DNA from: Meconema thalassinum
Lineage: Eukaryota > Arthropoda > Insecta > Orthoptera > Tettigoniidae
Reading direction: 5' to 3'
Length of the DNA stretch: 64,000 bases
Assembly: GCA_946902985.2 (NCBI GenBank)
Contig: OX336392.1
Location: forward strand, 18,326,716-18,390,715
The notes under the pieces: model-generated
Databases searched by the model: none
What the model saw: only the letters and a program-made list of their open reading frames with translations
Told to the model about the DNA's origin: nothing
Made by a program: the position numbers and the translations under genes
In this document: piece by piece, positions 33,521 to 45,725 of the stretch
How positions within the stretch are numbered: position 1 is the first letter of the stretch
Layout of the letters: each line of letters opens with the position of its first letter

Positions 33521-36197
33521 ATTTTATTAAATCGTCGTCGATATCATTGATTCGCTGATTTAACTCACAACAACTCTGTACCATCCACACTTCCTCGGAA
33601 TCTCTTGGAATGTCTGGATTCAGTGGAATCTTCATTGGGTGATTTCCATCCGCAATTTTGAATTGGACAACCATATTTGCCAAATCGATAACAGCTCCAT
33701 ATTCTCTTATAAAATCTGCACCCAGAATGATATTATAATTTATTCTACTCATTACAATGAATGGGTGTGGCATACTGTATCCTTGCACAACAATCTCGAG
33801 AAGAGTTTGACTCTTGCATGTGGTGGATTTGTCCGGAATGATTCCCTTAATGTTGACATTGGAAAGGGGCAGGATTGGAAGTTTGAGATGCCTTCCTAAT
33901 TCATTCACCAATGCCTGTGAGACTAGGCTAACACTGGCCCCTGTGTCCACCATGCACTTAACCATTAAACCTCCTACTCGGGCATGTATGACCGGTAATT
34001 CTTTAATGGCCTTTATCTCTGGCCCCTTTAAGTCTTCGGTTAATTCCTCTTCTCTTAAGACCCAATCACTTATTTGAGCGACTACCAAATCTTCATGTGG
34101 CCCATTCAAATCATCCGCCTTGTCCTGTCGATCTAAAATTGGAGTTTTTTTTTTATCTTGGGATGCTTCCCGAGTATTTTGTCCTCTCGCTCTATGGCTA
34201 TCCTGATATTCCAGGCTTTCGGCTCCAGTCTCCATGACATCTGGATTTTTGCGAGCTTCCATGCCTTTAGTCCACTTGTTCTCGTCTCCCCCTCTTGGTG
34301 AACCTTGAGCTTGGAGTTCATCCAGGTATTTTTGCGTCCCTTTGTGCCATCGTTCCATTTCCTCCTGATGTGACGGACGCGGCCTTCCAGCTTGCCATGG
34401 CCTTCCCAGAGACCATGAAGATCTACCTCTCCAGAATCCTCGTCCTCTCCAAGGGTAAGGTCTGGGTGATCCTCCATTCGTCCTCCAGTCGCGATTGTAC
34501 CTCCAATCGGGTCTCCATCCAGCGTTCTGAGGATTCTCAGGTTGTTGGGTTCTGACTCCGGAATCTTGGCGTCCATGCTGTCCCCAATCCATTTGCTCAT
34601 CTGTGGCATTAGTGTTCCTTCCCTTGCGTCGTTTATGGGGTGGCTCTGTAATTTCAGCTGAGTAGACGTTTTCGACCATCCGATGTGCTCGTTGTGGACT
34701 ATGTACGGATGTTTCGTCCAAATGGCGAAGTATTTCTTCCGCCCGTACCGCGGTTCGCACATCAGCCGTTGCCATTATCTGCTGGACTGCCAGTGGTAAC
34801 TGTTTCTCGATCGCCGTCACCATTTCTTCTTCCGACGGTGGCATATCCAGTTCCTTCATCCTGTGTAACTGAGTGATGAAGTACTCCGAGTATTTGGTTG
34901 GGGAAGTAGTGCTATACCGGCGGGCGTACAGCTCTGCTCTCAAGTTTTGTTGTGCCGACAAACTCCAATATTTCTTCAAAAATACTTCCCGAAACTCTTC
35001 CATAGTGTTGAACGTATATCGGAAACTCCTAAACCACTGTAAGGCATTGCCGGTTAAGAGCTTCTCTACCGTCCTCAGCTGACGATCTTCGGGGATCTTA
35101 GTCTCTTTGATGTACTCCATTACTTCTCGGAGAAAACTTTTTGGAGTAACATTTGTCGTGCCTGAAAACTTGTTCGGTCGATCATCATTCATGCGGATGA
35201 CCTGTACTACTTGAGTGGCCACTGTATGCTCCGTTGGCGTCGAAGTCCGTCCTCTGATGTCATGAAAATCGGGACTGTATGGTCTCTCCTCATCTCCTGG
35301 ACCGAGCCGATCTTGGAATCCAGTTTTATCCTTCCCATAGGTTTCCATTATTGGCTTATTTATTCCCATCTGCAAATCAGCTATAGCCTTATCCTGTATC
35401 ATGGCCCTCACTTCGTTCTTGGCTTGCTTGTTTTCCTGTTTTTCTAGCCGAGCTAACAATTCCACTTCCACCTTGTGACGTCTTCTCTTATCTTCACCTA
35501 GTTCTCGCAATAGTTCCTTGTTTTCTTCTTTAATCTCTTTGCGAATATCATCATACGCCAACTCCCTGTCTCTCTTGAGATCCTCTCTGTCTTGAATCCA
35601 CGCCTCACCTTTTCCTTCCTGGGATTCTTTTATTTCTTCTCTTATCGCCTGCCATGTTTCCTTGACTTCTTTCATCAATCTGGAGACGTCGGTCTCAACT
35701 GCCTCAAGTCTGGCTGACGTTTCCAAATGGCCTTCTTGTAGTTCGATAACATCCACTTGTGCCGTAATGAGCTCCTTCTTAAAGGTAGACATCTGCGCCT
35801 GAGTACCCATTTCTAAAACTGACATCCTCTGGGCGATACTGTCAACTTGGCTTTCAATAGCAACCCTGTGTCTTTGCATTTCCTCGTTATTTTGTTCGCA
35901 AGCTTGACTTATCTGCTTCATTTCAGACCTGATGCGATCGAGTTGGACCTCACTATCGACCTTTAACTGTGTTAATTGTCGTGTCAAGTGTTCCTCACTC
36001 TCAACTTTCATCTGTGCTAACTGTTGTGTTAACTGTTGTGTCAGATGTTCCTCACTCTCGACTTTCAACTGTGTTAATTGTTGTGTCAAGTGTTCTTCAC
36101 TCTCGACTTTCAGTTGAGCTAACTGTCCTGTAAGCTGCGCTACTTGTTCCTTACCCATTTGCTCCATCAGAGCCTTCATGTCCTCTAACGATACCAT
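33513..36197 (-). CDS. Gag-protease polyprotein, intact 894-codon frame
   Basis: Structural protein fused to the aspartic protease that would cleave it in the particle. The frame is open upstream to 36227, but the first ATG is at 36197 ('MVSLEDMKALMEQ'). Residues about 20-85 are imperfect repeats of 'LTQLKVESEEHLTQQ', and coiled-coil-like sequence continues to about 290. A Gag capsid-type domain spans about 335-500 ('NKFSGTTNVTPKSFL', 'LQWFRSFRYTF', 'FREVFLKKYW'). About 572-610 is rich in R, G and W ('WRGRGFWRGRSSW'); no CCHC zinc knuckle is present, so this basic stretch may bind nucleic acid instead (inference). The protease has DTGAS at 751-755 and 'ILGADF' near 825. The frame ends 60 codons later where the RT should begin. 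Intact length contrasts with the broken pol. Confidence 0.85.
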   Translation of the reverse strand: MVSLEDMKALMEQMGKEQVAQLTGQLAQLKVESEEHLTQQLTQLKVESEEHLTQQLTQQLAQMKVESEEHLTRQLTQLKVDSEVQLDRIRSEMKQISQACEQNNEEMQRHRVAIESQVDSIAQRMSVLEMGTQAQMSTFKKELITAQVDVIELQEGHLETSARLEAVETDVSRLMKEVKETWQAIREEIKESQEGKGEAWIQDREDLKRDRELAYDDIRKEIKEENKELLRELGEDKRRRHKVEVELLARLEKQENKQAKNEVRAMIQDKAIADLQMGINKPIMETYGKDKTGFQDRLGPGDEERPYSPDFHDIRGRTSTPTEHTVATQVVQVIRMNDDRPNKFSGTTNVTPKSFLREVMEYIKETKIPEDRQLRTVEKLLTGNALQWFRSFRYTFNTMEEFREVFLKKYWSLSAQQNLRAELYARRYSTTSPTKYSEYFITQLHRMKELDMPPSEEEMVTAIEKQLPLAVQQIMATADVRTAVRAEEILRHLDETSVHSPQRAHRMVENVYSAEITEPPHKRRKGRNTNATDEQMDWGQHGRQDSGVRTQQPENPQNAGWRPDWRYNRDWRTNGGSPRPYPWRGRGFWRGRSSWSLGRPWQAGRPRPSHQEEMERWHKGTQKYLDELQAQGSPRGGDENKWTKGMEARKNPDVMETGAESLEYQDSHRARGQNTREASQDKKKTPILDRQDKADDLNGPHEDLVVAQISDWVLREEELTEDLKGPEIKAIKELPVIHARVGGLMVKCMVDTGASVSLVSQALVNELGRHLKLPILPLSNVNIKGIIPDKSTTCKSQTLLEIVVQGYSMPHPFIVMSRINYNIILGADFIREYGAVIDLANMVVQFKIADGNHPMKIPLNPDIPRDSEEVWMVQSCCELNQRINDIDDDLIKCG
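35945..36140 (-). repeat. Imperfect in-frame repeats in the gag 5' end
   Basis: Four to five related segments with 'CACTCTCGACTTTCAACTG' on the plus strand, encoding 'QLTQLKVESEEHL' and variants. Duplicated unchanged in the second gag copy (43838-44033). Confidence 0.8.
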
Positions 36198-36399
36198 AAC
36201 AATCAATGCGAACAAACGGGGTTGCACTCATCCATGCTGGGACAACAACTACACCTGCACCAACGTGCAACACATCTCAAATCTCCATGTGGATATTCCA
36301 GTGAATATTTTGTTTTAAGTAAAACCCCATCCTCTTTACCAAAATTGAGGTAATTACCCGCACAGTGTTAATAAACTGAAGATCTACTTCCCGTATACA

Positions 36400-37725
36400 A
36401 ACAAGAAGTTCCGTTAAGAACTATACAGCCTACTTTTCATGCCAATGATTATTCTACAGAATATGAACCTATCTAGAATAATGACGAAATTAAGTTGCTA
36501 ATATCGAAATTTCCAATTAGTTCGAAATACTGTATACCTGGCATAATGTATCCTAATAGAGAACTACAGTTGGCAGCCCTGATGACTGAATATATTCTTA
36601 GTTCCGTCTCTTACGGTACTAAATACAAAATTTGGTTGAAGTCCACTGGATAGCATGGACGTTACATGCAGTTAAACATTGGATCTAACAGCGCGCGTAA
36701 AATCATGTTGGCAACAATGTCATGCATGTATTGGTCAGAAATAATCTGAAATAATATGATCTATTGTTGTGCCAATTTTGAATGAAATCCATTAGTTAGT
36801 ATAGAAGTTACATGCATTTTAAAATTGGACCTATCAGCAGGCTTAGAATCATGTTGGCAGCACTGACGTATATTAGTTACTCCAAATTCATCTAGAATGC
36901 CAGGTACTATACGTGTGCAAAGTTTAGAGCTATTGGCTTGCATACTTTCTGATATATTGATATTAGGGTAACAAAAATAGGGACAGCACATATTAACAGT
37001 TGGCAGCCCTGGTTGCTCCTTAGAATACGCATAGTCATATCTGTTGTGGTACACATAGCACATACGAAATTTGATTGAAATCCAAATGATAGTATGGAAG
37101 TTACATGTATTTAAAGTTGGACCTGTCAGCAGGCTTAGAATCATGTTGGTAGCACTGACGTATATAAGTTACTCCAAATTAATATAGAATGTCAGGTACT
37201 ATACGTGTGCATAGTTTAAAGCTGTCGGCTTGCATACTTTCTGATATATTGGTATTTGGATAAAATAAATTAGGAGCATTTATTAACAGTTGGCAGCCCT
37301 GGTAGGTCTTAAGAATACGCTCAGTCATATCTGGTTATGTACACATACAACATAAGAAATTTGGTTGAATTTCGCTTGATAGTGTAGAAGTTATATGCAT
37401 TTAAAAATTGGACCTATCAGGAGGCTTATAATCATTTTGGCAACACTGCCATGTTTGGCCTCCTGGAAATTAGACTAAAATATTATGATCTGTACGTGTG
37501 CCAATTTTGAAATAGCTCCCATTCATACTTTCCAAGATATCCAACATGGAGCTCAAATTTCAATTGCGATTTTTTAGCAGTTGGTAGCACTGACATCATT
37601 TTCAAATATGGTCGTGAGATATTCAGGTATAGATCTTTACTCCTACCAAATTTTGTTTCGATTGCTGCAGCCGTTTAGGAGTTGATAGGGGGGGACACAC
37701 ACACAGCCAGACAGACAGATAGAAG

Positions 37726-37765
<40 letters not shown>

Positions 37766-37828
37766 CACATTTGCCCGATCTCATAAGTCTACTTTTTCCT
37801 CATTTTTGCAAAATGTGAAAAGTAGGCT
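36400..37828 (-). repeat. SIR repeat, copy 3, expanded to three internal monomers, in the gag leader
   Basis: Inverse orientation to the copies at 4348 and 16721: AGCCTACTTTTCA at 36427 and GAAAAGTAGGCT ending at 37828, with the extension 'AACAAGAAGTTCCGTTA' outside. It is about 1.4 kb instead of 1.05 kb because the monomer with 'TTGGACCTATCAGCAGG' occurs at 36825, 37117 and 37408 (period 291-292). A CAGA/ACAG microsatellite (37703-37762) lies near its right end. It lies between LTR2 and gag, in what would be the 5' leader of the RNA. Confidence 0.85.
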
Positions 37829-38056
37829 AAAAATAAAATTTCATGGACTCATGGACAACGTTAATTTAATAAGAAACCAACGCCTTCCCTAGGCCTCACC
37901 AAAATATAGCTTTATGAGTCCAGTATGGAAACTCAACATCGAAACATTAAGGGCTTTATCCAGCTTACTGTGTAATTAAATTTAAGAATAGTAATAATCC
38001 TGGCAACACAGTAACTGCTAATTGGTTGAGCTCCATAAAAGCTTCAAGTATCTGGC

Positions 38057-38074
38057 TAACCACGTTGGGCGCCA
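38057..38074 (-). promoter_or_regulatory. Candidate primer-binding site, far from the LTR
   Basis: Minus strand TGGCGCCCAACGTGGTTA. TGGCGCCC is the start of the Lys-tRNA type primer site and 'TGGCGCCCAACGTGG' is a form I associate with gypsy elements. It lies 282 bases inside the LTR edge, whereas such sites normally lie within a few bases. The sequence right at the edge has no recognisable primer site. The same motif is at 45954-45971. Confidence 0.4.
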
Positions 38075-38356
38075 ATGGTCGCGAGGGGTGCCCCGCCAAC
38101 CACGATGGGTACCATTGTTGGCGGGGGTCCCGCGTTATGGGTCAGCCAAAATGCCCACGGGGATTGCTTCGGGAAGTTGGTCCCTCAGGGGTGCCTGAAG
38201 CTCAAGTGCGTCTACCATGCCATACGATTAAGCATATGCACGATAAAACATACCAAGCTACGTCACCCGTGTGCCTCTGTGTGTGTTGACCGCTGTGATC
38301 TTCCACTAATAAAGGAAAGCAAATTAGGATAGATAAGCGATCTACCCACCGCCCTA

Positions 38357-40240
38357 TGTACCCTTTTGAACATAGGACCTTCAGGACAGGATTCTAATCT
38401 CAGGGGTGGTGCGTCCTACTTGAAGCTAATAACTGTCCTGGGATACATCACTTGGAAGATCAACAGGGCTAATTAATAAATCATCACACACAGGATTAAA
38501 AAAAAACAAAGGAAAAACAACTTTATTAACACTGGTAAAGAAATACAAGATGATCGAAAAGAAAGCTAAAACCAAAAATATTAACTCAAAACAATAAAAA
38601 ATTTAGAATGAGAAACTATCCAAAATTGAACCAATCTCCAAAACAACTTAACGAATTACAAATCTTGAAATAAATCCAAAAGGAAACCAAAATAACGGAA
38701 AAAAACGTTAAAACAATCCAAAAGATCAAAAAAAGTAAAAATAATTTTAAAAAATGTCAAAACTCAAAAAAAAAGTAATTAAATTCCAATTAAATTAATC
38801 AACCTCAATTAAATTAATTACATTTCGATTAATCAACCATCATTGAATTAATTACATTTCAATTAATCACCCATAATTAAATTGATTACATTTTAATTAA
38901 ATCAATCAATTAAATTAATTACAATCCAAATAAATCAATATTAATTAGATTAATCATCAATTCAAACACTCTGTGAATCAAATAATATTCAAATCAAATC
39001 AATTAAACTTTAATTGAACTTTGAATCCCATCATTTATCAAATCGATTACCAATCAGTTAATCCAATCTCTCAATTAAATAACGACCAACCAGTGATCAT
39101 ATGCCAAGATGAAAATCAATCTGATTTGACCATAATTAATATTCACTGTAATACATTCCACACCTCTAAATTCAATATTCCAAATACCGTGGCATCTTGC
39201 CGTTGTATGCCAATTAATTAATACACAAACCTCAAACCATTGGCATGTCCACCATTAACTTAGGGCTTCCATAATTATAATATTCACGAGATAATCATCT
39301 CATGAAATGGTCTGACAACATTGCCCATGTGATCCCTTTTGGTGGATTACAACACTTTCACCAGATCACCATACTTATATATCCATTATTCATAACTACA
39401 ACGTTTGCCCTTCAAATGATTATGAAATTTGGCACATTTAAACCTTTGAGCCTTTAAGCATACATCAATACGTACTTATAAATGCCAACTGGCAAATTTA
39501 CACTCATATAACCCCAATGAGATTTGAGTTTGAGATGTGCTACACTGTTACTTAAAATAAACACAAAATACCTTAGAAATATGATCAACCAAGGATTGAA
39601 CTCAGGACTCGTAACAAAATGATCCGGGTCCCGGATTCAATACTGTCTGTCAAAGTTTTATGGGCGTGTGCCAAACTATACACATAAATACAACTCGAGA
39701 TGCTTGCGAGTATCAATGGCAAAAACAAAATAGCTTAGCGTAAGGCAAGAAAATAAGGAAACCAAAATGAATGCCAGCTGTATGCAGCAAATTTGCATAT
39801 TCCAGTTACCAAAAAAAACATTTTATGCTCGCATACCGCACCGAGCGACAAAAATTAAACAACGGTGGGTGTATCTTGTCAACGATGCCTGCTACTCTGC
39901 AATAAACAACATGACACAAATATGTATTTACAAGTTGAAATGCTAACAGGAAAAATATATACACTCGTAGGCTTCGAAGCAAGGACTCTCACTTACCTTT
40001 TTCAGAGCATTGCACGTTCACAGGCGCTTGCTAATATCCGAGAGAGAGCAATCAACTTCACGAAGAGGGAAACCCATCACCAAACGGATTCCCTTATAAT
40101 AAAAGTCACCATTATTATTATTATTATTATTGCTATCAATATGATTATCACCTTTAATTATTACTGCCGTGATGGAATCAACTATCCAAAGGTTACTGGG
40201 TATCAGTACCCTAAAATAAATTCGGTCTTGAGATCCATGA

Positions 40241-40289
<49 letters not shown>

Positions 40290-41745
40290 CCACCTGGTTA
40301 TTAATCTATTTGAATAAAATCTTCGCGGCAATGTCATGACACAAAAGGTTATTGGATTAGAGTACCCTTTACATAAGTTTACCCTCAACTCGATAACAAA
40401 TTATTATCATTATTATTATTATTATTATTATTATAATTGACATAAATATTATCACGTTTAATACCTTTATAATAGACTTGGATGACAAGGTTAGTGCACT
40501 ACAGTACCATATGTGGATCTCAATCGTGAGTTAATTTTGGAAATGAATCTGAATATTATATAAGTTTCTCTGACTAAGGAATCAGCTGTCTACATGACTG
40601 TCAAACTAGCCTCCTTTGAAACGCAAAGAGTCCCGTTATGGAGAGGGGCGGGGTGTGTACGATCTTGACAAGTGCTACCGCATTCAGACACTAAATGCTG
40701 TGGGCTCCCCAAACTGCACTCTTAGTAAGATACACAAGACTGATGGAAACACCAGGAGAAATGACCTCACCGTCTAGATAGTCTCTGGTTCGACCTGAGT
40801 GGAACCTGGTCTTGGAGCAATAACATCATCGTGGTTCTATTTATCACACAAAACCTGTACGCATAGTTTAGTCTCACCTGTTTCACAGAGTATGCCTAAT
40901 ATACCTCACTTACCTTCCTTTCCTTTTCAGTTGGCAATCGAGTGACATATGGCTGTGTCACCTGCAACTTCTTATACCTTTTAAAATACCATTATACCAT
41001 TTTAATTATTCCTCGTTGAACCACCGGGGCCTCATGGAACTTCCCGGTATCACATGGCATACATTCAAACTATGTTCTCATTAACATACCACGATTAAGC
41101 CCATGTTCAGCTTGCTCTCCCAATACACTCAGAAGGATACCCTAAATATTTCTCCTACTCAATACCACACTTACCCGCGTTAATCTAAGAGAAATGACGC
41201 GTCAACTCATCCCTGACACAGTTCAGAGTGCATCCGTATGAATAATTACTACCACACGCGTCGTAATAAGGACATTAACATTTAGACTTCCTCCCCTTCT
41301 ATCCATACCTGACATCATTATTACTCTCGATATTGATATTATTATCCCTAGTTGAGGTCATGCTTATTATTATTATTATTATTATTATTAATAACCCGCG
41401 TCATTAGTGTGTCTATAAATTTTACATTCTTTAAATCTCTCTCTCTTTCTAAATCTACGTGCCTTTGCTCTTTCCGGCGCCTTCATCCTGGGGCTGAAAT
41501 ACATACAACATAATGGGGTGAACACATGCATTCCTATCAGTGTACAATTTGGCGCGGTTTGCGAACAACATCATCGCTAAGCATCTCCTGAATTAAACAA
41601 ATAGCGTTCCGTCGTCACGGATACACTTAACCTACCACAAATGATACTTAAACTTAAAATCTAATATTATACTAAGACGAATATCTATTCCTGTATCAAA
41701 CTATAATAAACACGGCCCATAAAACTATGACATAGATAATTAATG
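38357..41745 (-). repeat. LTR2, truncated
   Basis: Equivalent to the first two thirds of LTR1 and LTR3 on the plus strand, starting TGTACCC. It stops after 'AATTAATG' (the LTR1 counterpart is at 29467) and passes directly into gag sequence. No SINE at the LTR1 insertion site. The missing part would contain the coding 5' end, including any U3 promoter. Confidence 0.9.
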
Positions 41746-44090
41746 TTGACATTGGAAAGGGGCAGGATTGGAAGTTTGAGATGCCTTCCTAATTCATTCA
41801 CCAATGCCTGTGAGACTAGGCTAACACTGGCCCCTGTGTCCACCATGCACTTAACCATTAAACCTCCTACTCGGGCATGTATGACCGGTAATTCTTTAAT
41901 GGCCTTTATCTCTGGCCCCTTTAAGTCTTCGGTTAATTCCTCTTCTCTTAAGACCCAATCACTTATTTGAGCGACTACCAAATCTTCATGTGGCCCATTC
42001 AAATCATCCGCCTTGTCCTGTCGATCTAAAATTGGAGTTTTTTTTTTATCTTGGGATGCTTCCCGAGTATTTTGTCCTCTCGCTCTATGGCTATCCTGAT
42101 ATTCCAGGCTTTCGGCTCCAGTCTCCATGACATCTGGATTTTTGCGAGCTTCCATGCCTTTAGTCCACTTGTTCTCGTCTCCCCCTCTTGGTGAACCTTG
42201 AGCTTGGAGTTCATCCAGGTATTTTTGCGTCCCTTTGTGCCATCGTTCCATTTCCTCCTGATGTGACGGACGCGGCCTTCCAGCTTGCCATGGCCTTCCC
42301 AGAGACCATGAAGATCTACCTCTCCAGAATCCTCGTCCTCTCCAAGGGTAAGGTCTGGGTGATCCTCCATTCGTCCTCCAGTCGCGATTGTACCTCCAAT
42401 CGGGTCTCCATCCAGCGTTCTGAGGATTCTCAGGTTGTTGGGTTCTGACTCCGGAATCTTGGCGTCCATGCTGTCCCCAATCCATTTGCTCATCTGTGGC
42501 ATTAGTGTTCCTTCCCTTGCGTCGTTTATGGGGTGGCTCTGTAATTTCAGCTGAGTAGACGTTTTCGACCATCCGATGTGCTCGTTGTGGACTATGTACG
42601 GATGTTTCGTCCAAATGGCGAAGTATTTCTTCCGCCCGTACCGCGGTTCGCACATCAGCCGTTGCCATTATCTGCTGGACTGCCAGTGGTAACTGTTTCT
42701 CGATCGCCGTCACCATTTCTTCTTCCGACGGTGGCATATCCAGTTCCTTCATCCTGTGTAACTGAGTGATGAAGTACTCCGAGTATTTGGTTGGGGAAGT
42801 AGTGCTATACCGGCGGGCGTACAGCTCTGCTCTCAAGTTTTGTTGTGCCGACAAACTCCAATATTTCTTCAAAAATACTTCCCGAAACTCTTCCATAGTG
42901 TTGAACGTATATCGGAAACTCCTAAACCACTGTAAGGCATTGCCGGTTAAGAGCTTCTCTACCGTCCTCAGCTGACGATCTTCGGGGATCTTAGTCTCTT
43001 TGATGTACTCCATTACTTCTCGGAGAAAACTTTTTGGAGTAACATTTGTCGTGCCTGAAAACTTGTTCGGTCGATCATCATTCATGCGGATGACCTGTAC
43101 TACTTGAGTGGCCACTGTATGCTCCGTTGGCGTCGAAGTCCGTCCTCTGATGTCATGAAAATCGGGACTGTATGGTCTCTCCTCATCTCCTGGACCGAGC
43201 CGATCTTGGAATCCAGTTTTATCCTTCCCATAGGTTTCCATTATTGGCTTATTTATTCCCATCTGCAAATCAGCTATAGCCTTATCCTGTATCATGGCCC
43301 TCACTTCGTTCTTGGCTTGCTTGTTTTCCTGTTTTTCTAGCCGAGCTAACAATTCCACTTCCACCTTGTGACGTCTTCTCTTATCTTCACCTAGTTCTCG
43401 CAATAGTTCCTTGTTTTCTTCTTTAATCTCTTTGCGAATATCATCATACGCCAACTCCCTGTCTCTCTTGAGATCCTCTCTGTCTTGAATCCACGCCTCA
43501 CCTTTTCCTTCCTGGGATTCTTTTATTTCTTCTCTTATCGCCTGCCATGTTTCCTTGACTTCTTTCATCAATCTGGAGACGTCGGTCTCAACTGCCTCAA
43601 GTCTGGCTGACGTTTCCGAATGGCCTTCTTGTAGTTCGATAACATCCACTTGTGCCGTAATGAGCTCCTTCTTAAAGGTAGACATCTGCGCCTGAGTACC
43701 CATTTCTAAAACTGACATCCTCTGGGCGATACTGTCAACTTGGCTTTCAATAGCAACCCTGTGTCTTTGCATTTCCTCGTTATTTTGTTCGCAAGCTTGA
43801 CTTATCTGCTTCATTTCAGACCTGATGCGATCGAGTTGGACCTCACTATCGACCTTTAACTGTGTTAATTGTCGTGTCAAGTGTTCCTCACTCTCAACTT
43901 TCATCTGTGCTAACTGTTGTGTTAACTGTTGTGTCAGATGTTCCTCACTCTCGACTTTCAACTGTGTTAATTGTTGTGTCAAGTGTTCTTCACTCTCGAC
44001 TTTCAGTTGAGCTAACTGTCCTGTAAGCTGCGCTACTTGTTCCTTACCCATTTGCTCCATCAGAGCCTTCATGTCCTCTAACGATACCAT
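41685..44090 (-). pseudogene. Second Gag-protease copy, 3'-truncated and fused to LTR2
   Basis: Starts at the equivalent ATG (44090) and is open for 801 codons. It is nearly identical to the copy at 33513-36197; in the shared part I see one residue difference (EGHS for EGHL in the coiled coil). After 'ILPLSNVNIN' the frame crosses the deletion junction into LTR2 and ends within 20 codons. The protease keeps DTGAS but loses the ILG segment, so it should not fold into an active enzyme. All of pol is missing. Confidence 0.85.
41740..41745. other. Deletion junction with TTAATG microhomology
   Basis: TTAATG is the last sequence shared by LTR2 (LTR1 position about 29462-29467) and gag (33847-33852). 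The deletion removed about 1.66 kb of LTR and 2.7 kb of internal sequence. Confidence 0.9.
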
Positions 44091-44292
44091 AACAATCAAT
44101 GCGAACAAACGGGGTTGCACTCATCCATGCTGGGACAACAACTACACCTGCACCAACGTGCAACACATCTCAAATCTCCATGTGGATATTCCAGTGAATA
44201 TTTTGTTTTAAGTAAAACCCCATCCTCTTTACCAAAATTGAGGTAATTACCCGCACAGTGTTAATAAACTGAAGATCTACTTCCCGTATACA

Positions 44293-45618
44293 AACAAGAA
44301 GTTCCGTTAAGAACTATACAGCCTACTTTTCATGCCAATGATTATTCTACAGAATATGAACCTATCTAGAATAATGACGAAATTAAGTTGCTAATATCGA
44401 AATTTCCAATTAGTTCGAAATACTGTATACCTGGCATAATGTATCCTAATAGAGAACTACAGTTGGCAGCCCTGATGACTGAATATATTCTTAGTTCCGT
44501 CTCTTACGGTACTAAATACAAAATTTGGTTGAAGTCCACTGGATAGCATGGACGTTACATGCAGTTAAACATTGGATCTAACAGCGCGCGTAAAATCATG
44601 TTGGCAACAATGTCATGCATGTATTGGTCAGAAATAATCTGAAATAATATGATCTATTGTTGTGCCAATTTTGAATGAAATCCATTAGTTAGTATAGAAG
44701 TTACATGCATTTTAAAATTGGACCTATCAGCAGGCTTAGAATCATGTTGGCAGCACTGACGTATATTAGTTACTCCAAATTCATCTAGAATGCCAGGTAC
44801 TATACGTGTGCAAAGTTTAGAGCTATTGGCTTGCATACTTTCTGATATATTGATATTAGGGTAACAAAAATAGGGACAGCACATATTAACAGTTGGCAGC
44901 CCTGGTTGCTCCTTAGAATACGCATAGTCATATCTGTTGTGGTACACATAGCACATACGAAATTTGATTGAAATCCAAATGATAGTATGGAAGTTACATG
45001 TATTTAAAGTTGGACCTGTCAGCAGGCTTAGAATCATGTTGGTAGCACTGACGTATATAAGTTACTCCAAATTAATATAGAATGTCAGGTACTATACGTG
45101 TGCATAGTTTAAAGCTGTCGGCTTGCATACTTTCTGATATATTGGTATTTGGATAAAATAAATTAGGAGCATTTATTAACAGTTGGCAGCCCTGGTAGGT
45201 CTTAAGAATACGCTCAGTCATATCTGGTTATGTACACATACAACATAAGAAATTTGGTTGAATTTCGCTTGATAGTGTAGAAGTTATATGCATTTAAAAA
45301 TTGGACCTATCAGGAGGCTTATAATCATTTTGGCAACACTGCCATGTTTGGCCTCCTGGAAATTAGACTAAAATATTATGATCTGTACGTGTGCCAATTT
45401 TGAAATAGCTCCCATTCATACTTTCCAAGATATCCAACATGGAGCTCAAATTTCAATTGCGATTTTTTAGCAGTTGGTAGCACTGACATCATTTTCAAAT
45501 ATGGTCGTGAGATATTCAGGTATAGATCTTTACTCCTACCAAATTTTGTTTCGATTGCTGCAGCCGTTTAGGAGTTGATAGGGGGGGACACACACACAGC
45601 CAGACAGACAGATAGAAG

Positions 45619-45662
<44 letters not shown>

Positions 45663-45725
45663 CACATTTGCCCGATCTCATAAGTCTACTTTTTCCTCAT
45701 TTTTGCAAAATGTGAAAAGTAGGCT
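44293..45725 (-). repeat. SIR repeat, copy 4 (duplicate of copy 3)
   Basis: Corresponds base for base to 36400-37828 with the same three monomers. The only length change seen is one extra 4-base unit in the CAGA repeat. It was therefore in the element before the tandem formed. Confidence 0.9.

Noticed and set aside
36198..36227. Start of Gag at 36227
   Set aside because: The codon there is GTG; the first ATG in frame is at 36197 and gives a reasonable N-terminus.
36761..37144. 127-codon ORF on the minus strand, repeated at 44654-45037
   Set aside because: It lies in the SIR monomers and stays open because the 291-base period is a multiple of three; no motif and non-coding in the other copies.
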